Shown piece by piece: positions 1 through 6,878 of a stretch of DNA of 7,026 nucleotides. The notes below the pieces were generated by a model, which worked only from the letters and a program-made list of their open reading frames with translations, made no database searches and was not told the origin of the DNA. This stretch comes from Phascolarctobacterium sp. (GTDB lineage Bacteria; Bacillota; Negativicutes; Acidaminococcales; Acidaminococcaceae). Each line of letters opens with the position of its first letter. Within the stretch, counting starts at the first letter, position 1. The translations under genes were made by a program, and so were the position numbers. The DNA lies in contig DXVZ01000163.1 of the NCBI GenBank assembly GCA_019417125.1, forward strand, positions 1 through 7,026, written 5' to 3'.

Positions 1-1439
1 AGGTTTTCTCTTTTAGCCTGCCCCATCTGCGGTTTAAATTCCGCAGCAATAACATGGTTCGCCAAAATTTCTTTCTTGCCCCGCCAATAGCCAACGGCAA
101 GCCCAGCCAGGTATGCCGCGCCCATAGCCGTTGTTTCGATACAGTATGGCCTTACAACAGAAGTATTTAAAATATCTGCCTGGAACTGCATTAAAAAATC
201 GTTGTCGCACGCGCCGCCGTCAACACGCAGAGACGTTATCTGCATGCCGCTGTCTTCCTGCATCGCCATTAAAACATCATTTACCTGGTACGCTATGGAT
301 TCCAGAGTTGCGCGTACAATGTGATTACGGTTTACGCCCCTTGTAAGCCCAACAATCGCGCCTCTGGCGTACTGATCCCAATATGGCGCGCCCAGCCCTA
401 CAAAAGCAGGCACAACATAGCAGCCGTTGGCGTCGGGCACAGATTTAGCCAGTACTTCCGATTCCGCAGCATGGCGGATAAGCCCAAGTTCGTCACGCAG
501 CCACTGCACGGCAGCACCGGCAACAAAAATCGAGCCTTCCAGTGCATATTCAACTTTATCATCTGCGCCCCAGGCGATAGTTGTAACCAGCCCGTTACGC
601 GAATTTACCGGCGCATCGCCCGTGTTCATCAGCATAAAGCCGCCTGTGCCGTAAGTATTTTTTACTTCGCCGCGCCCAAAGCAGGTTTGCCCAAATAATG
701 CGCACTGCTGGTCGCCGCCAGCGCCCGCAATAGGCACCTCGCGCCCAAAAAGGTTGCTGTCCGTATAGCCGTAAACATAGCTCGAAGGTTTAACCTCTGG
801 TAAAATCTGCTGAGGAATTTTTAAAATGCGTAAAATTTCTTCATCCCATTTTAAGGTATGGATATTAAAAAGCATCGTGCGAGATGCATTGGAGTAATCG
901 GTTACATGTACCTTGCCGCCGGTAAGTTTCCAAATAATCCAACTGTCAACCGTGCCGAAAAGCAGTTCGCCCTTTTCCGCACGTTCGCGTGCTCCCGCAA
1001 CATTATCAAGCAGCCAGCGTAATTTGGTTGCCGAAAAATAAGCGTCCAGCACCAGCCCTGTTTTACTGCGGAAAAACTCCGCCATACCAAGTTTTTTCAG
1101 TTCATCGCAATAACCTGCCGTGCGGCGGCACTGCCACACAATCGCTTTATGCACAGGGCGTCCGGTTTCTTTATCCCATAAAACCGTAGTTTCGCGCTGA
1201 TTGGTAATGCCAATGCCGGCAATTTCGTTAATAGTAATATCAATTTTGCTCATCGCTTCATACATCAGGCCGGTTTGGGTTGCCCAAATTTCCTCCGCAT
1301 CATGTTCAACCCAGCCTGGCTGCGGAAAATACTGGGTAAACTCCTTTTGCGCCGCACTGCAAATCCGTCCGTTTTTATCAAATATAATGCAGCGGCAGCT
1401 GGTTGTCCCTAAATCCAGCGCCATAATGTATTTATCCAT
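1..1439 (-). CDS. glpK: Glycerol kinase, C-terminus cut by window edge
   Basis: Phosphorylates glycerol with ATP to glycerol 3-phosphate in the cytoplasm, the entry step of glycerol catabolism and a source of lipid backbone. It belongs to the FGGY sugar-kinase family. I translated 479 uninterrupted codons from the ATG at 1439. Near the N-terminus is the phosphate-binding DLGTTS (residues 9-14), followed by NQRET (80-84), GGDQQ with the presumed catalytic Asp243, and the late LRVDGGA motif. Relatives are about 495-500 residues long, so roughly 20 C-terminal residues lie beyond base 1. A purine-rich ribosome binding site (AAGGGGGAA, 1445-1453) sits 5-7 bases before the ATG and supports this start. 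It is separated from the ABC operon by a terminator, so it is probably transcribed independently. No glpF, glpD or glpP is visible. Asn229 occupies the place where many low-GC Gram-positive GlpKs carry the HPr-phosphorylated His. Identification is very secure. Confidence 0.97.
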   Translation of the reverse strand, partial: MDKYIMALDLGTTSCRCIIFDKNGRICSAAQKEFTQYFPQPGWVEHDAEEIWATQTGLMYEAMSKIDITINEIAGIGITNQRETTVLWDKETGRPVHKAIVWQCRRTAGYCDELKKLGMAEFFRSKTGLVLDAYFSATKLRWLLDNVAGARERAEKGELLFGTVDSWIIWKLTGGKVHVTDYSNASRTMLFNIHTLKWDEEILRILKIPQQILPEVKPSSYVYGYTDSNLFGREVPIAGAGGDQQCALFGQTCFGRGEVKNTYGTGGFMLMNTGDAPVNSRNGLVTTIAWGADDKVEYALEGSIFVAGAAVQWLRDELGLIRHAAESEVLAKSVPDANGCYVVPAFVGLGAPYWDQYARGAIVGLTRGVNRNHIVRATLESIAYQVNDVLMAMQEDSGMQITSLRVDGGACDNDFLMQFQADILNTSVVRPYCIETTAMGAAYLAGLAVGYWRGKKEILANHVIAAEFKPQMGQAKREN

Positions 1440-1474
1440 CAGGCTTCCCCCTTGCCAACAAAAATTTTCGATAC

Positions 1475-1491
1475 TGTATAACATAATTATA
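1475..1491 (-). promoter_or_regulatory. Possible glpK -10 region
   Basis: Between the terminator and the glpK ribosome binding site, the minus strand reads TATAAT (1491-1486) and, a little further on, TATACA (1480-1475). Either could be a sigma-70-type -10 box for glpK. Spacing of 17 bases would place the -35 element inside the terminator hairpin, where no good TTGACA match is seen. The region is AT-rich, so chance matches are likely. It is offered only as the most likely place for the glpK promoter. Confidence 0.3.
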
Positions 1492-1493
1492 AC

Positions 1494-1521
1494 AAAAAAA
1501 CCGCTTTACAGCGGTTTTTTT
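1494..1521 (-). terminator. Intrinsic terminator after the ABC operon, bidirectional shape
   Basis: A7-CCGCT (1494-1505) pairs with AGCGG-T7 (1510-1521) around a 4-base loop, giving a 12-bp stem. On the minus strand the GC core is followed by seven T residues. It begins about 20 bases after the stop codon of the last transporter gene, as expected for the operon's end. The symmetrical A and T tracts mean it could also stop plus-strand transcription, although no plus-strand gene is apparent here. It also separates the operon from glpK. Confidence 0.88.
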
Positions 1522-1540
1522 ATTTAGTTTTTACATTAGC

Positions 1541-2521
1541 TTAAAAATTTCCGTTAACTAAGTGGCACGCCACCAAATGGTCCGGTGCAATTTGTTTAAG
1601 CTGCGGCTTTACCTCGCAGCAAACGTCCTTACAGTATTCACAGCGGCTTTGGAAAGGGCAGCCCTGCGGCAAATCCAGCGGGCTGGGTATTTCGCTTTCC
1701 AGCGGCTCAATTTTTTCGCCAGGTTTAAAATCCACCTTAAATACCGATTTCATCAGCGCTTTGGTATATGGGTGTATTCCTTCCGTGCCAATGCGCCTGC
1801 CGCCGCCGATGTACTCCAGCACGTTGCCAAGGTACATAACCGCTACCTGGTGGCACATCAAATCAACAAGCCCGATATCATGGCAGATGAAAAGATAGGT
1901 AATGCCCTTTTCTTTCTGCAAACGCACCAAAAGCTCGCATATTTTCTCCTGCACCGATACGTCCAGCGCGCTCGTCGCTTCGTCACACACCACAATTTTC
2001 GGCTCCAGCGAAAGCGCGCGCGCAATGCCTAAGCGCTGGCGCTGTCCGCCACTCATGTTGTGCGGATAACGGTCTTTAAATTCTTCCGGCAGCTCAACCA
2101 TGTGTAAAAGTTCCGCCGCTTTGGCGTCAACTTCGCTGTTTTTAATTAAACCGAAGTTTTTTAAAGGCTCGCATAAAATATCTTTAACTTTCATTTTGGG
2201 GTTAAAGGCAGTGTTAGGGTCCTGAAACACCATTTGTATTTTGCGCCTGTTTTGGCGCGCCGCTTCGCCCTTTAGTTTTAAAATATCCTTGCCTTCAAAA
2301 ATAACCTCGCCCGCCGTTGCGGGATGAATTTGCAAAATGGTGCGCACCAGCGTGCTTTTGCCACAGCCGGATTCGCCAATGATGCCCAACGTCTGCCCCT
2401 CGTAAGCATGCAGGCTGATGTTGTCACACGCCGTTAAAAATCTGCCGCCGTCCACGGCGAATTTTTTAGTTAAATTTTTTATTTCAAGTATTACCGGAGG
2501 CTGCTTTTGTTTATCTGTCAT
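1541..2521 (-). CDS. ABC transporter ATP-binding protein, DppF/NikE-like, with Cys-rich tail
   Basis: Cytoplasmic ATPase that should pair with the neighbouring NikD-like ATPase to power the importer. At 326 residues it is the full-length Opp/Dpp form. Visible motifs are Walker A GESGCGKST (49-57), Q-loop Gln100, signature SGGQR (157-161), Walker B ending IVVCDE (176-181) and H-loop His214. After HPYTKAL (250-256) comes the C-terminal oligopeptide-transporter extension with Cys at 288, 294, 297, 301, 302 and 319. In related Opp/Dpp ATPases such a cysteine set has been reported to hold an iron-sulfur cluster; that it does so here is inference. E. coli NikE (about 268 residues) lacks such a long tail, so the protein is more Dpp/Opp-like in shape. 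Its ATG overlaps the end of the upstream ATPase gene by 11 bases, suggesting translational coupling. A GGGGGA about 12 bases upstream is only a modest ribosome binding site. It is the last gene of the operon. Confidence 0.95.
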   Translation of the reverse strand: MTDKQKQPPVILEIKNLTKKFAVDGGRFLTACDNISLHAYEGQTLGIIGESGCGKSTLVRTILQIHPATAGEVIFEGKDILKLKGEAARQNRRKIQMVFQDPNTAFNPKMKVKDILCEPLKNFGLIKNSEVDAKAAELLHMVELPEEFKDRYPHNMSGGQRQRLGIARALSLEPKIVVCDEATSALDVSVQEKICELLVRLQKEKGITYLFICHDIGLVDLMCHQVAVMYLGNVLEYIGGGRRIGTEGIHPYTKALMKSVFKVDFKPGEKIEPLESEIPSPLDLPQGCPFQSRCEYCKDVCCEVKPQLKQIAPDHLVACHLVNGNF

Positions 2522-3305
2522 AATAACACGTATCCCCCACTACCGGCACGGCTGCAAGCAGCTCTTTGGTATATTCGTGCTGCGGGTTGCCGATGATGTC
2601 CTCACGCCGCCCGCTTTCTACCACGTGCCCGTTTTTCATAACCATTATTTTATTTGACATGTACGACGCCACGCCGAGGTTGTGCGTTACGATGATGACC
2701 GCCGCGTTATACTGGTTGCGCACATCTACAATCTGGCGGATAATCTGCGCCTGCGTAGTAACGTCCAGCGCGCTGGTGGGCTCATCCGCCAGCAGCAGTT
2801 TAGGGCTGAACACCATCGCCATAGCAATGCCTACACGCTGGCGCATACCTCCCGAAAGCTCAAACGGATAACTGTTCATTACGTTTTCCGCATTTGGCAG
2901 GCGCACATCGGTCAGCATTTTAATTGCCATAGCGTGGGCTTCCTGTTTGGATTTTTCCGGCGCGTGCACCAGGATATAATCAATAAACTGTTCGCCGATG
3001 CGGCGGATAGGGTTTATCATATTGCCGCTGTCCTGAAAAATCATCGACATTTCGCTGCCGCTCATTTTACGCCAGTCCTCGCGCGTATTGGCAAGCATAT
3101 CGCGCCCGTCAAAGGTAATGCTGCCGCCAGAAACATACCCCCTGCCGGGCAGGCAGCCCATAATAGCGCGGATAACCGTAGTTTTGCCGCTGCCTGATTC
3201 TCCGACAATAGACAGTATTTCTCCTTTATCAAGTTCAAGGTTAACGCCGCTTACGGTAAGCTTATCACCGTAACTGACGTTTAAATTTTTTACGTCAAGA
3301 AGCAT
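2511..3305 (-). CDS. ABC transporter ATP-binding protein, NikD/DppD-like
   Basis: Second cytoplasmic ATPase of the importer. Walker A GESGSGKTT (35-43), Q-loop Gln91, signature SGGMRQR (151-157), Walker B LLLADE (170-175) with the D-loop SALD, and H-loop His208 are all present, so both ATPases look catalytically complete. At 264 residues it ends soon after PQHEYTKELL (241-250) and lacks the long cysteine-bearing extension of typical DppD/OppD. That makes it close in length to E. coli NikD (about 254 residues). The start lies 18 bases after the stop of the binding-protein gene, with a GAAGGG ribosome binding site just upstream. The 3' end overlaps the next ATPase gene by 11 bases. The family is certain; the ligand cannot be read from this subunit. 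Confidence 0.94.
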   Translation of the reverse strand: MLLDVKNLNVSYGDKLTVSGVNLELDKGEILSIVGESGSGKTTVIRAIMGCLPGRGYVSGGSITFDGRDMLANTREDWRKMSGSEMSMIFQDSGNMINPIRRIGEQFIDYILVHAPEKSKQEAHAMAIKMLTDVRLPNAENVMNSYPFELSGGMRQRVGIAMAMVFSPKLLLADEPTSALDVTTQAQIIRQIVDVRNQYNAAVIIVTHNLGVASYMSNKIMVMKNGHVVESGRREDIIGNPQHEYTKELLAAVPVVGDTCYYDR

Positions 3306-3323
3306 AGCAGAAGCCCTTCTTCA

Positions 3324-4907
3324 TTAAGATTTTGCTGGTTTAATGTCTTTGGTCAGCCAGTAGTAGTCGCACGGCAGAATTTCCGCATCGGCGATGGATT
3401 TATTGCTTACCATATTGGTTTGCGGATAGCCAAAGACTAAAGAAGCAGCGTCTTCAAGAATAATTTTTTCCATTTCAATTACCAGCTCGCGGCGTTTGGC
3501 AGGGTCAAATTCAATAGCCAGCTTATCGCTTAAAGCGTCAAATTCGGGGTTGCTGTAACCGCTTCCGTTCTGCGGGTTGCTGCCGTTAATATTGGTTTTA
3601 ATGTACTGATTAATAAATACTTCCGGGTCGCCTGCCTGCAAGGTCAGGATGTTGGAAATCAAAAGGTCGTATTCACCGCGTACACCGATGCCGTCCAGCA
3701 CGTTGTAGTCTACGTTCTGCAAGTTAACTTTAATGCCAACCTTTTTAGCATCGGATTGGGTTGCTTCGGCAAACAGCGGCAACTCGGCACGTCCGCTGTA
3801 AAAAATAAAGTCCAATTCAAGATTTTTACCGTCTTTATCTACATAGCCGTCGCCGTTGGTGTCCTGCCAACCTGCTTCAGCCAACAGCTGTTTAGCGCGC
3901 TCTACATTATACTGGTTTTTATCCATGGCTTTCAGTTCGTCAAAGCCGTAATCAACGGAAGGAGGCAGATACGGGCCGCCCGGCACAAAGGTGTCTTTCA
4001 GCAGCACTTTGCAGTAGGTTTCGCGGTCCAAAGCGGAAAGAAGCGCTTCACGCAGGCGTTTATCCGCCATTGGCTTGCCTTCGCTGACGTTAATGCGTGC
4101 CAGTACGTCGCGCAGCGAAGCAATGCTGCTGATATTGAATTTATCTTTATCCTGGAACAGCTGCAAATCGCCCGGCGCAATGTTAATTGCCATATCTATT
4201 TCGCCGCTCTGCAATGCCATAGCACGGGTGTTCGGGTCGTCGATAGACGGAATTTCTACGTGTTTAAACGGAACTTTGCCGTCCCAGTAATTGGGGTTAG
4301 CGTCCATAACAGCTTTAGCCTTGCTGTATTCCTTAACCATATACGGGCCGGTGCAGATAGGCCCCTGTTTAGCGTAGTCGCGGTCAGTTACGCTGGTATC
4401 AATAATGATGAACAGCGGGTCTCCCAGCATCCCCGGCAGGGTTGCTACCGGTTTTTTAGTTTTAATCATTACGTTCTGTCCGTCGGCAGTAATAGTGTCG
4501 TATTCAAACATCGCTTTGGCGCGCGGAGCTTTTTCAAAAGTACGTTCAATGGATTTTTTAACCGCTTCGCCGGTTACCTTGTTGCCGTTGCTGAACACGG
4601 CTTTATCGTTCACTTTAAAAGTCCAGGTCAGTTTATCGTCGCTCACGCTCCAGCTTTCGGCAAGCCAGGGCACGGAGTTCATCTGTTTATCAAACTTAAC
4701 AAGGCATTCACCCAGGCCGTAACGCATTACAATCCAGCCAAAATAGTTATCTGTAGGTTCAAGGCTGTCGGCAAAATTGGTAACGCCAAATTTTAAGGTA
4801 TCTTTCGCTTCGCCGCCTTTGGCGGAATCGCCGCTGCAGCCTGCCGCTGCCAGCGCCAAAAGTCCAATCATTGCAAGTGCTGCCGTAATTTTAGCTGTTT
4901 TTCTCAT
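3324..4907 (-). CDS. Substrate-binding lipoprotein of ABC importer, NikA/DppA family (SBP_bac_5)
   Basis: Extracytoplasmic receptor that delivers the ligand to the two permeases. It has 527 residues. The N-terminus has basic residues, a hydrophobic stretch and AAGC with Cys24 as the probable lipidation site, followed by a short Ser/Gly/Lys-rich linker. Family hallmarks include WLAESWSV (81-88), GPYMVKEY (187-194), NYWDGK (206-211) and MALQSGEIDMAI (230-241). Residues 349-357 (DTNGDGYVD) resemble a calcium-binding loop, which is common at this place in peptide-type receptors. The mature protein has only one histidine (His216) and Cys68, 185, 299 and 513. By eye, the region aligned with the E. 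coli NikA pocket Arg137 reads LGDP (161-164), without Arg, so the NikA nickel-histidine site does not appear to be conserved. A good ribosome binding site (AGGAAG, 4916-4921) lies 8 bases before the ATG. The family is secure; the ligand is not, and the B12 riboswitch favours cobalt or a cobalt chelate. Confidence 0.94.
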   Translation of the reverse strand: MRKTAKITAALAMIGLLALAAAGCSGDSAKGGEAKDTLKFGVTNFADSLEPTDNYFGWIVMRYGLGECLVKFDKQMNSVPWLAESWSVSDDKLTWTFKVNDKAVFSNGNKVTGEAVKKSIERTFEKAPRAKAMFEYDTITADGQNVMIKTKKPVATLPGMLGDPLFIIIDTSVTDRDYAKQGPICTGPYMVKEYSKAKAVMDANPNYWDGKVPFKHVEIPSIDDPNTRAMALQSGEIDMAINIAPGDLQLFQDKDKFNISSIASLRDVLARINVSEGKPMADKRLREALLSALDRETYCKVLLKDTFVPGGPYLPPSVDYGFDELKAMDKNQYNVERAKQLLAEAGWQDTNGDGYVDKDGKNLELDFIFYSGRAELPLFAEATQSDAKKVGIKVNLQNVDYNVLDGIGVRGEYDLLISNILTLQAGDPEVFINQYIKTNINGSNPQNGSGYSNPEFDALSDKLAIEFDPAKRRELVIEMEKIILEDAASLVFGYPQTNMVSNKSIADAEILPCDYYWLTKDIKPAKS

Positions 4908-4951
4908 CTGGTTATCTTCCTTTCCGTTTTCCGTTTATCTGATTTTGTTAT

Positions 4952-5782
4952 TTACTCTTCCTGGCGTGGGTCAAGCACATCACGCAGCGCGTCGCCCCAC
5001 AGGTTAAAAATTACTACCGTTATAAAAATCGCAAGGCCCGGGAATATCATCAGCCACGGAGCCGTTTGCAGCTGCTGGCGGCCTTCGTTAAGCATTAAAC
5101 CCCATTCCGGAGCCGGCGGCTGCGAGCCGAAGCCGAGGAAGGAAAGCCCCGCCAGCTCCATCATCATGGCGCCGATATCTGCCGCTGCCGTAATTACCAT
5201 CAGCGGTAAAATATTGGGCAGAATATGCTGCCACAAAATATGCACCGAAGTGCCGCCGTTAACTATGGCGGCCTCCACGTAGTCGCGTTTTTTTACTTTT
5301 AAAACCATGCTGCGCGCAAGACGCGCGTATTTAGTCCAGGTTACAATCGTCAGCGCAATAATCGCGTTAATCAGGCTGCCGCCGAGGATGCCTGCAATGG
5401 CAATCGCCAGTATCATGCCGGGGAAAGAAATCATCATATCCGCCAAACGCATAATGACGATATCCACCTTGCCGCCGTAATAGCCTGCCAGCACGCCCAG
5501 CGTTGTGCCAACCAAAAAGATGATGGCAACCAAAACTAACACGCTCGAAAGCGAATAACTTGCGCCGTACAAAATACGGCTGAAATTATCGCGCCCCAGC
5601 TTATCTGTGCCAAACAAATGCTCTGAAGAAGGCGGCATGTAAGCGTTGCGCATTACCGCTTCCAGCGGGTCGTAAGGGGCAATAAGCGGCGCTGCCAGCG
5701 CAACGGCGATTAAGAGCAGTACAAAAAAACTTGTCACTGCAAAGGCACGGTTAGTTTTTAAGCCATTAAAAAGTGTTTTCAT
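4952..5782 (-). CDS. ABC transporter permease, NikC/DppC-like
   Basis: Inner-membrane channel subunit, 276 residues, partner of the permease encoded just upstream. It opens with an OppC-type N-terminal helix (about 14-36) ending in APLIAPYDP. The family motif HLFGTDKLGRDNFSRILYGA (55-74) follows, and then several hydrophobic helices between about 79 and 261. The EAA loop that contacts the ATPases is at about 170-190 (EAAIVNGGTS then HILWQHILPN). The C-terminus reads LWGDALRDVLDPR (261-273), typical of the family. The ATG lies 4 bases after the stop of the permease B gene, with an AGGCAAG-like ribosome binding site inside the end of that gene. The gap to the binding-protein gene is 44 bases, with no hairpin seen. 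Gene order B-C-A-D-E differs from the E. coli nikABCDE order. Confidence 0.95.
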   Translation of the reverse strand: MKTLFNGLKTNRAFAVTSFFVLLLIAVALAAPLIAPYDPLEAVMRNAYMPPSSEHLFGTDKLGRDNFSRILYGASYSLSSVLVLVAIIFLVGTTLGVLAGYYGGKVDIVIMRLADMMISFPGMILAIAIAGILGGSLINAIIALTIVTWTKYARLARSMVLKVKKRDYVEAAIVNGGTSVHILWQHILPNILPLMVITAAADIGAMMMELAGLSFLGFGSQPPAPEWGLMLNEGRQQLQTAPWLMIFPGLAIFITVVIFNLWGDALRDVLDPRQEE

Positions 5783-5786
5783 GCTT

Positions 5787-6731
5787 TTACTTGCCTGCCT
5801 TTCTTAATCTCGGGTCCAGACGGTTGTAGGACGCATCTATAATAAGGTTAATCAGCATATACATCAGCGCAATCCACAGCACAATACCCTGCACCAGCTG
5901 AAAATCGCGGTAGATAATGGACTGTACGGCAAGGTAGCCCAGCCCAGGCCACGAAAATACAATTTCTACAACTGCCGCGCCGCCCAAAAGGTTGCCAAAT
6001 GATAACCCCAAAAGCGTAATCAGCGGCAGCATGGCGTTAGGCAAAACTTCCTTCCATAAAATATGGCTTTCGCTCATGCCGCGCGCACGCGCGCCAACCA
6101 CGTAATCCTGGTTAAGTTCTTCTAACACCGTTGCACGCACCTGGCGCGTATATTTTGCCGCCATAACAATGCCAAGCGTCAGCGCGGGCAGCACCAGTGT
6201 TTCGGGGCTCACGCGCCCGCCGACAATCGGAAACCAGCCCAGCTTTAAGCCGAATATCCACAGCAGCATCAGGCCCATCCAAAAGTTAGGTACGGATACA
6301 CCGACGAAAGTCAGCCCGCGTACCAGGTAATCGAACCAGCTGTTGTGCTTAACGGCGCTGTAAATTCCTGCTGGAATAGATACTGCCAGCATAAATACCG
6401 TGGAAGCTACCGCAAGGATAACTGTCGCCGGCAGGCTGTGCATCAGTTCTTCCACAACAGGTTTCTTTACCATGTATGAAAAACCAAAATTGCCCTGCAC
6501 GGCACGTCCCAGCCAGTCGAGGTACTGAAAAATAAACGGTTTATCCAGCCCCAGCTCGTGGCGCAGCGCTTCAATTTCCTGCTGGCTGACGACGATGTCT
6601 TCGTTGCCAGCAATCATCTGGCGTACAGGGTCGCCCGGAGAAAGCATTACCAGCGCAAAGGTAATAAAGCTGATGCCCAAAAGCACAAGCACTATCTGCC
6701 CGATTCGCCATAATAACTGTTTATTTGACAA
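5787..6731 (-). CDS. ABC transporter permease, NikB/DppB-like, TTG start
   Basis: First gene of the operon, encoding the other inner-membrane channel subunit, 314 residues. The first helix (about 9-30) is followed by the family motif SPGDPV (31-36), a large extracytoplasmic segment (about 37-100), KLGWFPIVG (163-171), the EAA-type loop at about 210-231 (VVGARARGMS then HILWKEVLPN) and the C-terminal LDPRLR (305-310). Length is normal for OppB/NikB proteins. The only usable in-frame start is TTG at 6731, because the frame meets a TGA stop six codons further upstream. An AGGGAGA ribosome binding site lies 9 bases before it. A separate short ATG frame overlaps this start, so either initiation is deliberately weak or coupled, or a one-base error in the T run hides an ATG start. 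It is preceded by the B12 riboswitch and terminator, which should set expression of the whole operon. Confidence 0.94.
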   Translation of the reverse strand: MSNKQLLWRIGQIVLVLLGISFITFALVMLSPGDPVRQMIAGNEDIVVSQQEIEALRHELGLDKPFIFQYLDWLGRAVQGNFGFSYMVKKPVVEELMHSLPATVILAVASTVFMLAVSIPAGIYSAVKHNSWFDYLVRGLTFVGVSVPNFWMGLMLLWIFGLKLGWFPIVGGRVSPETLVLPALTLGIVMAAKYTRQVRATVLEELNQDYVVGARARGMSESHILWKEVLPNAMLPLITLLGLSFGNLLGGAAVVEIVFSWPGLGYLAVQSIIYRDFQLVQGIVLWIALMYMLINLIIDASYNRLDPRLRKAGK

Positions 6732-6750
6732 AACACACCATCTCCCTCAT
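6721..6750 (-). other. Possible 9-codon leader ORF overlapping the permease start
   Basis: On the minus strand an ATG at 6750 opens a 9-codon frame (MREMVCFVK) ending in TAA at 6723-6721, inside the first codons of the permease B gene but in another frame. An AGGAAG motif 6 bases before this ATG is a better-placed ribosome binding site than that of the permease TTG. It could serve translational coupling, or be accidental. There is no evidence beyond start, stop and ribosome binding site. Confidence 0.25.
6741..6747 (-). promoter_or_regulatory. Ribosome binding site for the permease B TTG start
   Basis: The minus strand reads AGGGAGA here, 9 bases before the TTG at 6731. It matches the anti-Shine-Dalgarno consensus well and supports the TTG as the true start, as no ATG or GTG is available in that frame downstream of the upstream stop. 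Confidence 0.6.
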
Positions 6751-6774
6751 AAAAAGCTTCCTGATAATCATGAT

Positions 6775-6810
6775 AAAACTCCCTGCTGCTTAACGTACGG
6801 CAGCAGGGAG
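6775..6810 (-). terminator. Leader terminator of the B12 riboswitch
   Basis: On the minus strand CTCCCTGCTGC (6810-6800) pairs perfectly over 11 bp with GCAGCAGGGAG (6789-6779). The loop is 10 bases, followed by TTTTAT. It lies downstream of the cobalamin aptamer and before the permease B ribosome binding site, the standard place for a riboswitch expression platform acting by premature termination. The T run is short (four, then A), so termination may be partial. It is too far upstream to hide the permease ribosome binding site directly, so control is more likely by transcription than by translation. Confidence 0.82.
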
Positions 6811-6878
6811 TAATGCAAATGTTAAAGGCCATTTAAAAATCCTCGCTACCATGCCGTCACACGCAGCACCGGAAAGCA
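6811..6878 (-). promoter_or_regulatory. Riboswitch linker / expression platform
   Basis: This stretch joins the aptamer to the terminator. A moderate hairpin can form at 6849-6872 (stem GTGCTG with CGGCAT, including G-U pairs, loop CGTGTGA). Two segments nearer the terminator are complementary to aptamer parts: GCCTTTAA (6829-6822) to the 5' strand of P1, and ATTTGCA (6820-6814) to the aptamer loop TGCAAAT (6939-6933). They suggest switching or loop-loop contacts, but no folding calculation was made. Confidence 0.45.

Noticed and set aside
131..1527. Several plus-strand open frames and one short minus-strand frame over glpK
   Set aside because: They overlap a continuous glycerol kinase reading frame with conserved motifs and have no ribosome binding sites or recognisable content.
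1562..3273. Plus-strand open frames opposite the two ATPase genes
   Set aside because: Antisense shadows: both ATPases are complete with all motifs on the minus strand.
1541..3305. The two ATPases as a tandem duplication
   Set aside because: They share only family motifs and differ in length and tail. Paired but divergent ATPases are normal in Opp/Dpp/Nik importers.
3756..4796. Long plus-strand open frame (346 codons) opposite the binding-protein gene
   Set aside because: It lies wholly antisense to a well-supported gene, its translation resembles no known family, and its composition is what the complementary strand of that gene would give.
6849..6872. Hairpin in the linker as a separate terminator
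   Set aside because: The stem is short with G-U pairs and a bulge, and no T run follows. At most it is part of the riboswitch platform.
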